A stretch of 64,000 bases of DNA, taken from the NCBI GenBank assembly GCA_004352715.1, contig SCFE01000002.1, forward strand, positions 1,945,094 to 2,009,093, written 5' to 3'. Of the stretch, positions 32,935 through 42,789 are shown in pieces. The first letter of the stretch is position 1; every line of letters starts with the position of its first letter. The position numbers were made by a program, and so were the translations under genes. The notes under the pieces were generated by a model. It was not told where the DNA came from, searched no databases, and worked only from the letters and a program-made list of their open reading frames with translations. This DNA comes from Hofstenia miamia (lineage: Eukaryota > Xenacoelomorpha > Acoela).

Positions 32935-33756
32935 GGGAACCAAAAGGGCTATGCCTGAATCGTCCTAGAGAGTAACCTCCTCGTGGTGGTTCCTGGAGAA
33001 GTGGAGATGCTGAGCCAATACTTGATGGGCGCGTCTCTTTGCGGAGTCCTGAACCTAAAGTGGACGTTAAACAATAGGGTATAAGAAGGTGCAACCATGT
33101 GTGCTTTGCACATATGGGGGCAGTGACGATGATGTGAGACTGTCTGTTCTGTGGAGCAGATGGCAACGTCTATGCACAGAGCCATAGAGTGCGTCTATGA
33201 GGGCAGTTATACAGAGGATTTTCCTTTGTCTCTGGCCTCTAGATAGGCCCAGGCCAGCATTTGCTGAGCCTTACCTATGAGGGAGCTTTGCTTTGTCATG
33301 GGTTTTAGTTATGATCCGACATTCTAAGTTAAGGAGATTTTAGGACGTNNNNNNNNNNNNNNNNNNNNNNNNNNNNNNNNNNNNNNNNNNNNNNNNNNNN
33401 NNNNNNNNNNNNNNNNNNNNNNNNNNNNNNNNNNNNNNNNNNNNACATTCTAAGTTAAGGAGATTTTAGGACGTCACTTGGTGCTTTGCACTTCAAGTGT
33501 TTAAATATCTCCTAAATAATTAGGATCTCCATAACAGGCAGCCACAGGTGCTCACGAGTTACCTCAGTTAGTAGCCTTGGTTGATGAAAGCTGTAGAGAG
33601 GCGCAACCCTCTCATGAAGCTCGGCCTTTGGCTTCACTCTCTGCTGATCAGACTCAACACAGATCAGCTGGCCTGCACACTTCTAGGGGAAGTGCCAGAG
33701 CAGATCTGTTGCCACCCACTCTTCAGTCTGTTGACTGGTAGAGTAACCCCGACCAC
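32935..33756. mobile_element. Unclassified insertion with 11-bp target duplication
   Basis: AGAATACTATT occurs at 32,924-32,934 and again at 33,757-33,767, flanking the insert; removing one copy and the insert restores integrase continuity as seen in E2. The insert is GC-richer than its host, has no long open frame and no obvious terminal inverted repeats, and has a 96-base gap. The gap is itself flanked by a repeated 29-30 bp segment (33,320-33,348 and 33,444-33,474). An 11-bp duplication would suit a Mutator-type or a LINE-mobilised element; neither is proven. Confidence 0.6.
33349..33444. other. Assembly gap (96 N)
   Basis: Undetermined bases. The same sequence (ACATTCTAAGTTAAGGAG...) sits on both sides, so the gap may be spurious or may hide a tandem array. 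Confidence 0.95.
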
Positions 33757-34433
33757 AGAATACTATTACAACACCTCAGTGCAATCTACAACTGGGACAA
33801 CACCTTTCAAAGCAATGTATGGCAGAGAGGCGGCGACGCTGATATTGATTCAATACAGTAATTATTCGGACAAACCAGATAATGAATATATTAAGAAAAT
33901 AAAGAATCAATTAACAGGAATCCATGAGGCGATGTGTCACAATACGAAAAAGTCTGTGATAAGACAGCAGAGGAATTTTAATAAGAAAATTTATGGAAAG
34001 CCACACAAGAAGGGTGATAAGGTTTACGCATACACATTATTGAGAACATATGACGTAAACCAGGTGAGAAAATTAAAAACACAGTGGTCAGGGCCATTTG
34101 TCATTTCACAAACATTACCGAATAATAATTATAAATTAAGTGACGGTAGAATTTTACACTTCCAAAATTTAAAAAGGGCGTCAAAGGACATAGACCAAAC
34201 AAATTTAAATGAAGATGCACAATTTAAATTTATAGAAAATAATGATGGTATCCATTGTGAAATGAATGATCTCGACAGTGTAGCAGAAGAAGAATTTCAA
34301 GAAGAATACAACCCTACGCAGGGAGATGATGAAGCTGAGATGAGAGTAATGCCCCAGAGGGCAGTAAAAAATAAAAATAAATACGACCCAGAGATATGGG
34401 ATTTAAATTCAGTAACTCCATTTAGATTAGATA

Positions 34434-35364
34434 ATGAAAAGGACCAACAGCAGATCACCATTGAAGAGCAGAAGGATACGAAGGAAATCCCCGAAATCCA
34501 ATTGTCAGTTAAAGGGCGTGACAAGGGGAGAGAACTCTAGCAGTCATGGTGGAAGCACAAGGTCTCCACAATCCAATTGTCAATTAAAGGGCATGAGGAT
34601 GGAGCAGTCTTCACTGATTAACAGAAGAAGATGAGTACGAAGGAGATCTCCGCAATCCGATTGTCATTTAAAGGGCATGAGGATGGAGATACTAACACCG
34701 ATGAATAAAAGAAGAAGAGTACGAAGGAGATCTCCGCAATCCGATTGTCATTTAAAGGGCATGAGGATGGAGACAACACCAAAGAGATCACCCTCCACCA
34801 AATGTCATTTAAAGGGCAGGCGGATAAGAGAGGGCCATCATCAGGATACTGATCGTCATTTAAAGGGCGTGAGGTTGGATCAAAAATCTAGCTCATCAAT
34901 GGAACACTCCCCCAAATCCAGTGGAACTCGAGGTCAATTAAAGGGTGGAGAGTACAAAGCTATGAGAATAAGTCCTCGACTGCAATTAAAGGCATCATGT
35001 ACTGAAGTCTGTGGTTGATACATTGACCCGGACATTCAAGAAATCAGTGAAGACTCAGAAATGGACATTTCAGAACAACTGTCAATGAGCTCATTTACCA
35101 CTCACAGTTCACAGCCATTCTCGCACAGGCAATTATCTACCACAACAAAATCCTCCAGATCAGAGGAGCGAGAAAGTAGAATGACGAAAATTGGGAAAGA
35201 TTAAATCCACCCATACTTTATAGCGAACAGAAAAATACGTTATAATTTGCAGGATAATTTGTCACCAGAGATGAAATGATTTTTACAACAGAACTCATCG
35301 ACGAAAGAGACAGAGGCGTTGGCAATTCCCATTGTAATAGATAAACAAAACAGGCCAGTATGCA
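34434..35364 (+). pseudogene. E1 ORF3, N-terminal LKG-repeat region and start of the unknown domain
   Basis: Overlaps the last 107 bp of integrase in another frame and continues in that one frame to 35,364 with four stops (34,632; 35,016; 35,200; 35,275, approximate). It has eight (Q/H)LKG repeats, e.g. RSPQSNCQLKGMRM and RSPQSDCHLKGMRM. Repeat spacings of 75, 84, 84, 57, 51 and 78 bp are all multiples of three, which supports translation in this frame. After the repeats come an acidic Ser-rich segment (DIQEISEDSEMDISEQLSMS) and the first ORF3 block (HPYFIANRKIRYNLQ, NLSPEMK, AIPIVIDKQNRPV). E4's LTR cuts it there. Function unknown. No signal peptide or transmembrane segment is seen, so it does not look like an envelope protein although it occupies the env position. 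Confidence 0.65.
34499..34993 (+). repeat. In-frame minisatellite encoding (Q/H)LKG
   Basis: Motif CAATTGTCAATTAAAGGGC and variants end at about 34,517, 34,592, 34,676, 34,760, 34,817, 34,868 and 34,946, with a last partial copy at 34,980-34,993. The two 84-bp units are nearly identical to each other. Confidence 0.8.
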
Positions 35365-36440
35365 TGTAATATCCTCTACCGGGCTTTATTACTGTTAATT
35401 CGTTGCTACCTTGTAGCATTGACTGTGTTATTGTGGGTAGGGATTTACTAAATGTTACTGCTTGCTTAGTTTCTTCTATTACATTACGTAACCACAATTA
35501 ACTATTCACTTTTTAGGTGACGAACCAAAGCAGTAACCTCTGCATCAATCTTCCAGTGGGCATCTGCCCGAAGCGGATCTCCACATCCAATTTCACCATT
35601 CCTGCCAATGCTTGAGCACCACTTCTCAGCTCAATCAAGATAGCTTATGTGTACCCTACATTAGCTTGGTGCGTACTCAAGACATGACACAACTTGACTT
35701 AATCTCCATTGTGTGAAAGTGTTATATCTACCGGACACTGTCACTAGTTGTTCATTCAATATTACATGTAGCCATTACTGAAATATATTGGCTTTGTTAA
35801 ATAAACAAATATCAAACAACTTCCTAACTTACATTTATAATTACTACATGTAGAGTCATTATCGGTCAATTATAGGTCACTTATTTTGGATCTGAAAATA
35901 TATAGATATACTCCCTAAGGTTTGGTTATCCAACTGTTTGTTGAAGGTTAATTATCTAATACATGTAGTTGGAAATGCTAGTCGAGAGAAAACCCCTACA
36001 CCTAATTTAAGTGCACTTTCGTGATCTGGCACAGAGACCCTTGAATCATTCCCTGTGATGGATCCAGACCACTACTAAACACTGCTCGATTAGCTCGACA
36101 TTGTATTAATAATCAAACCGTTAATAAGATGAAAATAAATAGAATTCAGTGTAAAATTCTTTATCAATGCTTACAATAGTTTTAATCGAATTTATAGTAA
36201 ATTTAAGAGAAGTACCTGTTGATTTAAATTTAAAGCGACAATTTGTCAAAAACGTTTTATTGACAGATACAATTATCTCTTTTTTGACACATGTTATTTT
36301 CTTGATTGCAATATACAAAATCAAACTGAAATAATCACACTTGATTTAGTCATAATATTTTTAAATCACTTCTTTTTCGATCTTAGTTCTTCTGCGACGT
36401 TTTGCAGCTTATCTCTGTTTTATCTTTGGATGATGCTACA
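35365..36440 (-). repeat. E4 3' LTR, type B
   Basis: 1,076 bp. Plus strand reads TGTAATATCCTCTACCGGGC ... TTTGGATGATGCTACA. It shares its organisation with 44,169-45,309 and retains CpGs, so it is younger than the E2 LTR. Confidence 0.8.
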
Positions 36441-36451
36441 TGCCCCCCTCA
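36441..36451 (-). promoter_or_regulatory. E4 polypurine tract
   Basis: GAGGGGGGCA on the minus strand directly before the LTR start (TGTAGC). A purine run at this place primes plus-strand DNA synthesis in LTR retroelements. Confidence 0.6.
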
Positions 36452-36506
36452 GCTTGCATTATTTTTAGCACAGCTCACTCTCCGTGCACCAGAGTGTCTG
36501 CTTTTC

Positions 36507-36741
36507 NNNNNNNNNNNNNNNNNNNNNNNNNNNNNNNNNNNNNNNNNNNNNNNNNNNNNNNNNNNNNNNNNNNNNNNNNNNNNNNNNNNNNNNNNNNNNN
36601 NNNNNNNNNNNNNNNNNNNNNNNNNNNNNNNNNNNNNNNNNNNNNNNNNNNNNNNNNNNNNNNNNNNNNNNNNNNNNNNNNNNNNNNNNNNNNNNNNNNN
36701 NNNNNNNNNNNNNNNNNNNNNNNNNNNNNNNNNNNNNNNNN
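36507..36741. other. Assembly gap (235 N)
   Basis: Undetermined bases covering the C-terminal end of E4 ORF3. Confidence 0.95.
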
Positions 36742-39294
36742 TCTTTCTGTAGCTGTAACGTTCGCTATCTTAGGAACCGGGTTTCTCTAATATCTTCTGC
36801 TATACGTGTTAGTTCTCTCAATGTCATAATATTTTTGATATAACCGAATACCCTTGATGCTGATCATAAGAGTAATCTGTGCATCAGCTCTACTTGTGTG
36901 TGCTAAGTCTTCCCGAATTTGATTATCAGGATAAAAGAACATAAAGACTTTTCTTAAGCTTCGTGTGTTCGACACGTCCTTATAGAAGAAGCTGACGTTG
37001 TTCCTAACTTCTTCCTCTGTGATTGTATTGTGGTCATTTTTGTTTAATTTCCTCATAGTGACGATTTCGACCCTTTTTGTGACGTTGTAGTATTGATATC
37101 TTTTCTCCCATATATCAGTCCAAACTATATCGTTCACTCCTGAGAATAACATTATAGCTCTTGGATTTCTTTCTTCAATTTCCTTTTGCAAGTCTTGTAA
37201 TTGTACATTTATAGGTTTCCCCTGTGTGTACAGTTGATCCGGCGATATTGTGCCCTCAATGTAGACTCGTTCCTTGTTATTCTGTTGTAGCAATATTGCT
37301 TTCAACTTTTTGTAATCTTCTCTGTTGACTATAGCTTTCACTTTCTTTTCCGTGTTCACGTATGATTTATACTCGTGTAAGAAAGTTTTTGCGATCTTTA
37401 CGTCCTTGGGTATTCTCCAACATGGTAGGACCATGGGTACTGCGATGGTCTCTGGTGGTGTGCATATGAGGAGTTTCATTTCAATCTCTCGCTCTATGTG
37501 CCAGTACGTGCCTTCTGTGGTTGGTGCTGTTGCTAACCCTATAGTGGCAGGGTAGTTCATTTTTGCTTTGGGAATCATATCCCAGAATGCCTGCGTTAGT
37601 CCCTTACGACTCAGCTTTAACCGTAGTTCCTCTGTTAGCTCCACTCTTGAGGTAATACACTCTACGTTGATGGTGAGTTGATTATATGGTCGTAGTAGTT
37701 CTTCCAGTTCTGTTCTTGTAAAAGCTTCGGTAAACATAAGTTTCATCATTGCTACTGTTTGTTGTTCTTGGATGCACTGGAAGTTCCTTTCTCTTATGTC
37801 TTTTGACTCTTTTGTTACTATAATCGTTTGACGTTAATCCTTCGTTTGTTGCAGCTATTCTTTTGGGATGATGCTACATGATCTCTCCCCACTTTTCTAT
37901 ATTAATTCTGTCAATCGTTTGCTGTGTTTTGGGAGATAGCAATAGTCTAGATTATGTCAGTAATTGTTCTTCTTCCAGCATTTCTGCTTGGGACTTTGTG
38001 ACCATTTTGCACACCTCTACCGGTTCTGTAATTCCTCCTCTCTTCATCATTTCGGCACTTCTGAGGATCTTAGTGAATGTGCATCACAGACTATCTTTTT
38101 CATAACATCTCATTTCGTAATCTAATATGTTCTGCACGATCTTCTGTGTTATTATGTTGCGGATTTCTGCTGTGCTCGCAAGTTTCCTTTATATGATCTT
38201 TTTTGTTGTGAGCCATGGCTGGTTTTGAAGCTGTTTCACCCGTGTCTTGGATGTTGCTCCCCACATGTATTTTCTCATCGGTTCATCAAATATTGTAATT
38301 TTGCTGGGGCATATCCCCGTCTTGTTAGCGATGCTTATTGCTGATATCTTCCCCAATGGGTTTTCTTGCATGATGATCCTGCTTAGTAATTTCTCCATGG
38401 CTTGCACTGGTTTTTCTGTTCTGTTTGGTGATTCTAGTTTTCCGGTATGTCCCTTTAACAGCCAGTTCTTTGTTTGTGTGTTGATCGGGGATATTGCGAT
38501 TTCATATCGTTTTGCTTTTGTTAGTCTATGCTGGGTTTGTCGCGAGATCAGTAATTTTAATTCCACTTCTTCTGTCGTAAAGATGGCTAATATCCATGCT
38601 GTAGTTCTGAAATGTATCTCTGGTGCGTTCTTCTCCTTGAATATCATTTGCTTAAAATCTTTCTTTGTATTCAGTTCATAGGCGCGGTTTACTTCCATTA
38701 AAGCTACTTCAATTGATTTGTGGAATTTTCTTGATGGTGCGTCAATTCTTATCTTAGGCCATCCCTCTTCTACTTTTTGCTGTAGATTCATTGTTTTCCA
38801 GATCGTTTGAATCTGTTGTAGATGCTCCTGGCATTGTGTGAGGTTGCACTTTATAAACAGCGTGTTTGCTTTTTCGATGCCCTCCAGGTCCATTGTTAGT
38901 TCTATAGTTTTTGTTTGCCTGTATAAATCGATTGCTATGCACGGGTCTACCATGATTTGATAAATCTGCGCCCATTAGTCTATCTGTAAATCCAGGCATA
39001 TCAGTTCTGGAATTGTAGTATTTGTATCCGACTTTTGCCATGGGAAAATATTCTCTCCCAGCTGACATGCTATTTCCAGATGGTCGGGAATCTCCTCTTG
39101 CGTTGTGATTGTTATTAGTACAATTCTAACATTTTGTACTCTTGCCATCCTAGTTGTGTCATCTACCTTCTTTTGTAATGCTTTCATGTACTCTTTTTGT
39201 TTCAGAATGTGTATAATTGTAAGATTGTCTGCATCCATATTGATTTCTGGTATCTCTGCGATTTTATCCTTATATGCCATTATCACTTGAGCTG
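36742..39294 (-). pseudogene. E4 ORF3, most complete copy of the unknown protein
   Basis: About 850 codons, the longest view of ORF3. From 39,294 to about 37,880 it stays in one frame with four or five stops (38,975 replaces a Tyr of IDYWAQIY; 38,189 and three later). Blocks in order: AQVIMAYKDKIAEIPEINMD, LTIIHILKQKEYMKALQKK, RMARVQNVRIVLITI, ENIFPWQK, WAQIYQIMVDPCIAIDLYRQ, IRIDAPSRKFHKSIEVALME, TAWILAIFTTEEVELKLLIS, PINTQTKNWLLKGHTGKLES, KTGICPSKITIFDEPMRKYM and SPKTQQTIDRINIEKWGEI. Then a 75-bp LTR-start fragment replaces coding sequence. The frame at 37,749-36,787 continues MMKLMFTEAFTRTELEELL, AKMNYPATIGLATAPTTEGT, MVLPCWRIPKDVKIAKTFL, IMLFSGVNDIVWTDIW and LMISIKGIRLYQKYYDI. It is mostly helical and charged, with no membrane segment. 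I know no family that fits. Confidence 0.65.
37805..37878 (-). repeat. LTR-start fragment inside E4 ORF3
   Basis: Minus strand reads TGTAGCATCATCCCAAAAGA and continues about 50 bp of LTR-like sequence, flanked on both sides by ORF3 code. It stands in place of the segment that E6 keeps between INIEKW and the block REQQTV. Confidence 0.65.
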
Positions 39295-40294
39295 NNNNNN
39301 NNNNNNNNNNNNNNNNNNNNNNNNNNNNNNNNNNNNNNNNNNNNNNNNNNNNNNNNNNNNNNNNNNNNNNNNNNNNNNNNNNNNNNNNNNNNNNNNNNNN
39401 NNNNNNNNNNNNNNNNNNNNNNNNNNNNNNNNNNNNNNNNNNNNNNNNNNNNNNNNNNNNNNNNNNNNNNNNNNNNNNNNNNNNNNNNNNNNNNNNNNNN
39501 NNNNNNNNNNNNNNNNNNNNNNNNNNNNNNNNNNNNNNNNNNNNNNNNNNNNNNNNNNNNNNNNNNNNNNNNNNNNNNNNNNNNNNNNNNNNNNNNNNNN
39601 NNNNNNNNNNNNNNNNNNNNNNNNNNNNNNNNNNNNNNNNNNNNNNNNNNNNNNNNNNNNNNNNNNNNNNNNNNNNNNNNNNNNNNNNNNNNNNNNNNNN
39701 NNNNNNNNNNNNNNNNNNNNNNNNNNNNNNNNNNNNNNNNNNNNNNNNNNNNNNNNNNNNNNNNNNNNNNNNNNNNNNNNNNNNNNNNNNNNNNNNNNNN
39801 NNNNNNNNNNNNNNNNNNNNNNNNNNNNNNNNNNNNNNNNNNNNNNNNNNNNNNNNNNNNNNNNNNNNNNNNNNNNNNNNNNNNNNNNNNNNNNNNNNNN
39901 NNNNNNNNNNNNNNNNNNNNNNNNNNNNNNNNNNNNNNNNNNNNNNNNNNNNNNNNNNNNNNNNNNNNNNNNNNNNNNNNNNNNNNNNNNNNNNNNNNNN
40001 NNNNNNNNNNNNNNNNNNNNNNNNNNNNNNNNNNNNNNNNNNNNNNNNNNNNNNNNNNNNNNNNNNNNNNNNNNNNNNNNNNNNNNNNNNNNNNNNNNNN
40101 NNNNNNNNNNNNNNNNNNNNNNNNNNNNNNNNNNNNNNNNNNNNNNNNNNNNNNNNNNNNNNNNNNNNNNNNNNNNNNNNNNNNNNNNNNNNNNNNNNNN
40201 NNNNNNNNNNNNNNNNNNNNNNNNNNNNNNNNNNNNNNNNNNNNNNNNNNNNNNNNNNNNNNNNNNNNNNNNNNNNNNNNNNNNNNNNNNNNNN
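39295..40294. other. Assembly gap (1,000 N)
   Basis: Undetermined bases. Apparent long open frames across it on both strands are artefacts of the Ns. Confidence 0.95.
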
Positions 40295-40318
40295 CATATG
40301 AGCTTAACTCAACCAAAT

Positions 40319-41472
40319 GTAACTAACATCCTCCACCTAGCTGGTTACGCCGTGTCTAATCATGATTAAGGAATGCTTGGTAAACTGCGGGTGAGGTGTT
40401 ACCCATTTGTTGAACCATCAGACTTTTCTCTCTTATTAACTAGTTATGTTAATTAATTGATCGAGTATTAACCATCACTGTTTAGTTAGGTGACTGGGCA
40501 GTATTATGTTTCCTCTTCAGTTGTTCCATGGGCTCCTGCCCAAAGCCTATCTCCACAACACAGCTCCCTTCTACGACGATGGTTGAGTCCACATCACCAT
40601 CTCAGCTCAACCTGGGATAGTTATGTGTACCTTACATTAGCTCGGTGTGTGCACTCAAGTAAAGTTGTAACTGACTTAAACTCAGAGTTGTAAAGTGTTT
40701 GTTGTTTTTAATCTAATAAAGCAACCGGGCATTGACACTAACTGCATGTAATAAAATATCTAAAATAGCCATTACCGTAAAACTATCGGCTTAATTATAC
40801 AAATAACAAACTTGCAGTTTCCTATACCTACATTTAATAGTATTACATGTGAGGTCATTTATTGAGTCAATTATAGTCGAGTCTCCTACATTTAAGAATA
40901 TATAAATATCCCTAAGTGTCGACTATCCAGTCGTTTCAGGCATTGATTATTTCTTACATGTATTGATCGATAGTCAGACTAGGCAAGAATCGAAAAACTC
41001 CTAACCGTAACATAGGTGCACTTTCGTGACTGGCACAAAGACCCTAGAATCGATCCCGTGATGGATTCCAGCCACTACTAAACACAACTTGCCTAGCTGC
41101 ACATTTAATTAAATAATCAAACCAGATAAAGTAGAAATGAAAATTAAATAAACTCCGAAGAATTTATTGTTCATCAAAATTATGGTTGAATCAAAGCTAT
41201 TTATAAAATTTCTACAAAAAGTACCTGCCGATTTTAAAATTCAAATGATTCGTCTGCCAATATGGCTGTTCATACGTAAGCATTAGTTTGCTCAATTTAA
41301 TTTGTCAATTATCTCTTGATCGGCTAACAAGTTTCTTATTTTGACCAATATTAAATCTTAGTTGCATTTTACAAAAATAACTAAAGTTCATTAACTAAAT
41401 TTTTACAATTAATTTCAATTAATAATCATTCGGCGTTATTCAGCTTTAGTTGCCTTTTTGGATGATGCTACA
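40319..41472 (-). repeat. LTR type A, sense minus
   Basis: Plus strand begins TGTAACTAACATCCTCCACC (a 4-bp TAAC duplication compared with other copies) and ends TTTTTGGATGATGCTACA. It is near-identical to 27,707-28,861. It is inserted in a type B LTR, whose remaining part follows at 41,473. Confidence 0.85.
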
Positions 41473-41763
41473 CTAAACACAACTCGTTTAGCTTGACATT
41501 TTATTAAATAATCAAACTGTATTAATAAAACAATGTAAGAATTCTTAATGAATTTCTTTATCAACTGTTTACAATGAATTTAATCTATTTATAGTATTTC
41601 AGAAAAAGTACCTTGTTCCCCACTTGTTCATACTTGGTTGCATAACACAAATTAATCTAAACTGATCATATAATTTTGCAATATTTCTAATCATAATTTA
41701 TCTTCGATCTTATTCTCTCTTCAAATCAATGTTAGCAGCTTAGTTAATTTGGATGATGCTACA
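41473..41763 (-). repeat. LTR type B fragment, sense minus
   Basis: Plus strand CTAAACACAACTCGTTTAGC matches the 36,070 region of the E4 LTR and ends TTTGGATGATGCTACA at 41,763. It is the LTR beginning (in sense) left over from the type A insertion. Confidence 0.7.
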
Positions 41764-42650
41764 CATCTACAACCACACCAATGGAAAATGCATACAATAG
41801 ACACAGAAGACCCAATTATAGCTGACATAATGCTATATGAAAACAGTGGAATTAACATGAAGAGAGTGTCAATACCATCCAGTGTTTGCACAGTAAAGAA
41901 AAGAGAAGGGATAATACCAATCCTCAATGTGATGAACCAAAACGTCAACTTGAAGAAATCGAATGTGAGGATATATGGAAAATATATCAAATCTAATATC
42001 AGACTCATCTTGAAAGCAAGAGAACAATGATGGGGCGAGTATTGCATTGTCAATTCAAGGACTTGTAAATGAAAACAGCAAGTACTCCAATTGGCCAATT
42101 CAAGGGCAAGTGGATGAACACCATCAAATCACAAGTACTCCCAAAAGCCAACTCAAAGAAATAGGGATTAAAGCAAACAAAGAAGATGAGTACAGGATAC
42201 TAGAGATAAGGAATTAAGACTACCCACACCTGGAGGAGAGGGAAATTCAACAATTAAAGGAGATGCTAGGGAGACAGAAACAAATATTCAACTATGGAGT
42301 TATAAGTGTTGGACAAGAGATAGGTGAGAAACACAGAATAATCCCCACAATGGACAAACCAATAAAGCTGCCAGTCAGGAGAGTGCTGGAGTAAATGAAA
42401 GATGAATATAATCGTATACTAGATGAATTAATTGAAAATAAGATTATTTGTCCAAGTGAAACCCTATATGCAACACACCAACAGTGTTTGTATAGCAGGG
42501 AGACAAGTATTGGTTATGCATAGACTTCTCAAAACTGAATAAAGTAATGAAAAAAGACTCATACCCCCTTCCATGTATAGAGGACATGTTGTACAAGGCA
42601 AGCAAACACAAATATTTCATGACAATAGATTTATGCAAATGTAGAATCAT
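41764..42650 (+). pseudogene. E5 pol fragment: protease end, QLKG-type linker, RT start
   Basis: Begins abruptly after the LTR fragment with HLQPHQWKMHTIDTED, then ADIMLYENSGINMKRVSIPS and ILNVMNQNVNLKKSNVRIYG, the C-terminal end of the protease/linker as in E2 (47,820-48,060). A linker with a repeated CCAATTCAAGGGCAA-type motif follows (42,050-42,180). Then come RT pieces in shifting frames: FNYGVISVGQEIGEKHRI, IKLPVRRVLE, IICPSETLYA and an LPCIEDMLYKASKHKYF block near 42,560-42,620. It ends shortly after LCKCR near 42,645. It is CpG-poor and full of stops. Confidence 0.65.
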
Positions 42651-42789
42651 CACCCAGCTGTGCATTAATTCAGAAATATTTAGAAATCATAAACAACAGA
42701 TTCTTCCAAGTAGGGTAATGTCTAACTGTTTGAACTTTCATTGTCTCATGTACACTGTATATTTTAATCTAGACCAAACTATATTTAGC

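Larger units (their letters stand above)
32125..34540 (+). pseudogene. E1 integrase, split by an insertion
   Basis: N-terminal HHCC zinc domain (IHEKGHIGIIQTEQTFNARF, then INKCTTC) at 32,370-32,480. Catalytic core: VHVDIEKLS (first Asp, near 32,566), a frameshift near 32,600, LIISDRGVQFES (second Asp, near 32,720), and AYHPQANGAVERLNRTM (catalytic Glu, near 32,810-32,860). At 32,934 the gene is interrupted by an 822-bp insertion with 11-bp target duplication and resumes at YYYNTSVQSTTGTTPFKAMY (33,764 on). The C-terminal part has KVYAYTLLRTYD, RKLKTQWSGPFVISQTLP (GPY/F-like module, about 34,060-34,125) and a long acidic tail. Catalytic residues are present, but the protein is broken. Confidence 0.8.
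26104..35364 (+). mobile_element. Ty3/Gypsy-like element E1 with extra ORF3
   Basis: Best-ordered copy of the family. It has an LTR tail, PBS (26,870-26,883), gag in two parts split by a reversed LTR A (27,707-28,861), protease, RT, RNase H, integrase (split by an insertion at 32,935-33,756) and the start of ORF3, which is cut at 35,364 by the 3' LTR of minus-strand element E4. The order PR-RT-RH-IN with a GPY/F-like integrase tail is that of Ty3/Gypsy (Metaviridae). Stops and active-site losses mean E1 is not autonomous. Its own 3' LTR was not found. Confidence 0.75.
35365..39294 (-). mobile_element. Element E4: ORF3 plus 3' LTR, minus strand
   Basis: Reads right to left: ORF3 (39,294 to about 36,742), a 235-base gap, a purine-rich tract (GAGGGGGGCA, minus strand, 36,441-36,451) and the LTR (36,440 to 35,365). 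This is the true 3' end of a family member and supports LTR orientation TGTAGCATC...GTTACA. The 5' part is hidden by the 1,000-base gap at 39,295. E4 sits inside E1 ORF3, but no perfect target duplication was found. Confidence 0.65.

Noticed and set aside
34499-34993. CRISPR-like array
   Set aside because: The regular repeats are unequal in spacing, encode LKG in frame, and lie within a eukaryotic retroelement; no cas genes and no host for such a system.
38975-40369. Very long open frames on both strands around 39,295-40,294
   Set aside because: They consist of a 1,000-base gap read as open; only the flanking ORF3 sequence at 38,975-39,294 (minus) is real.
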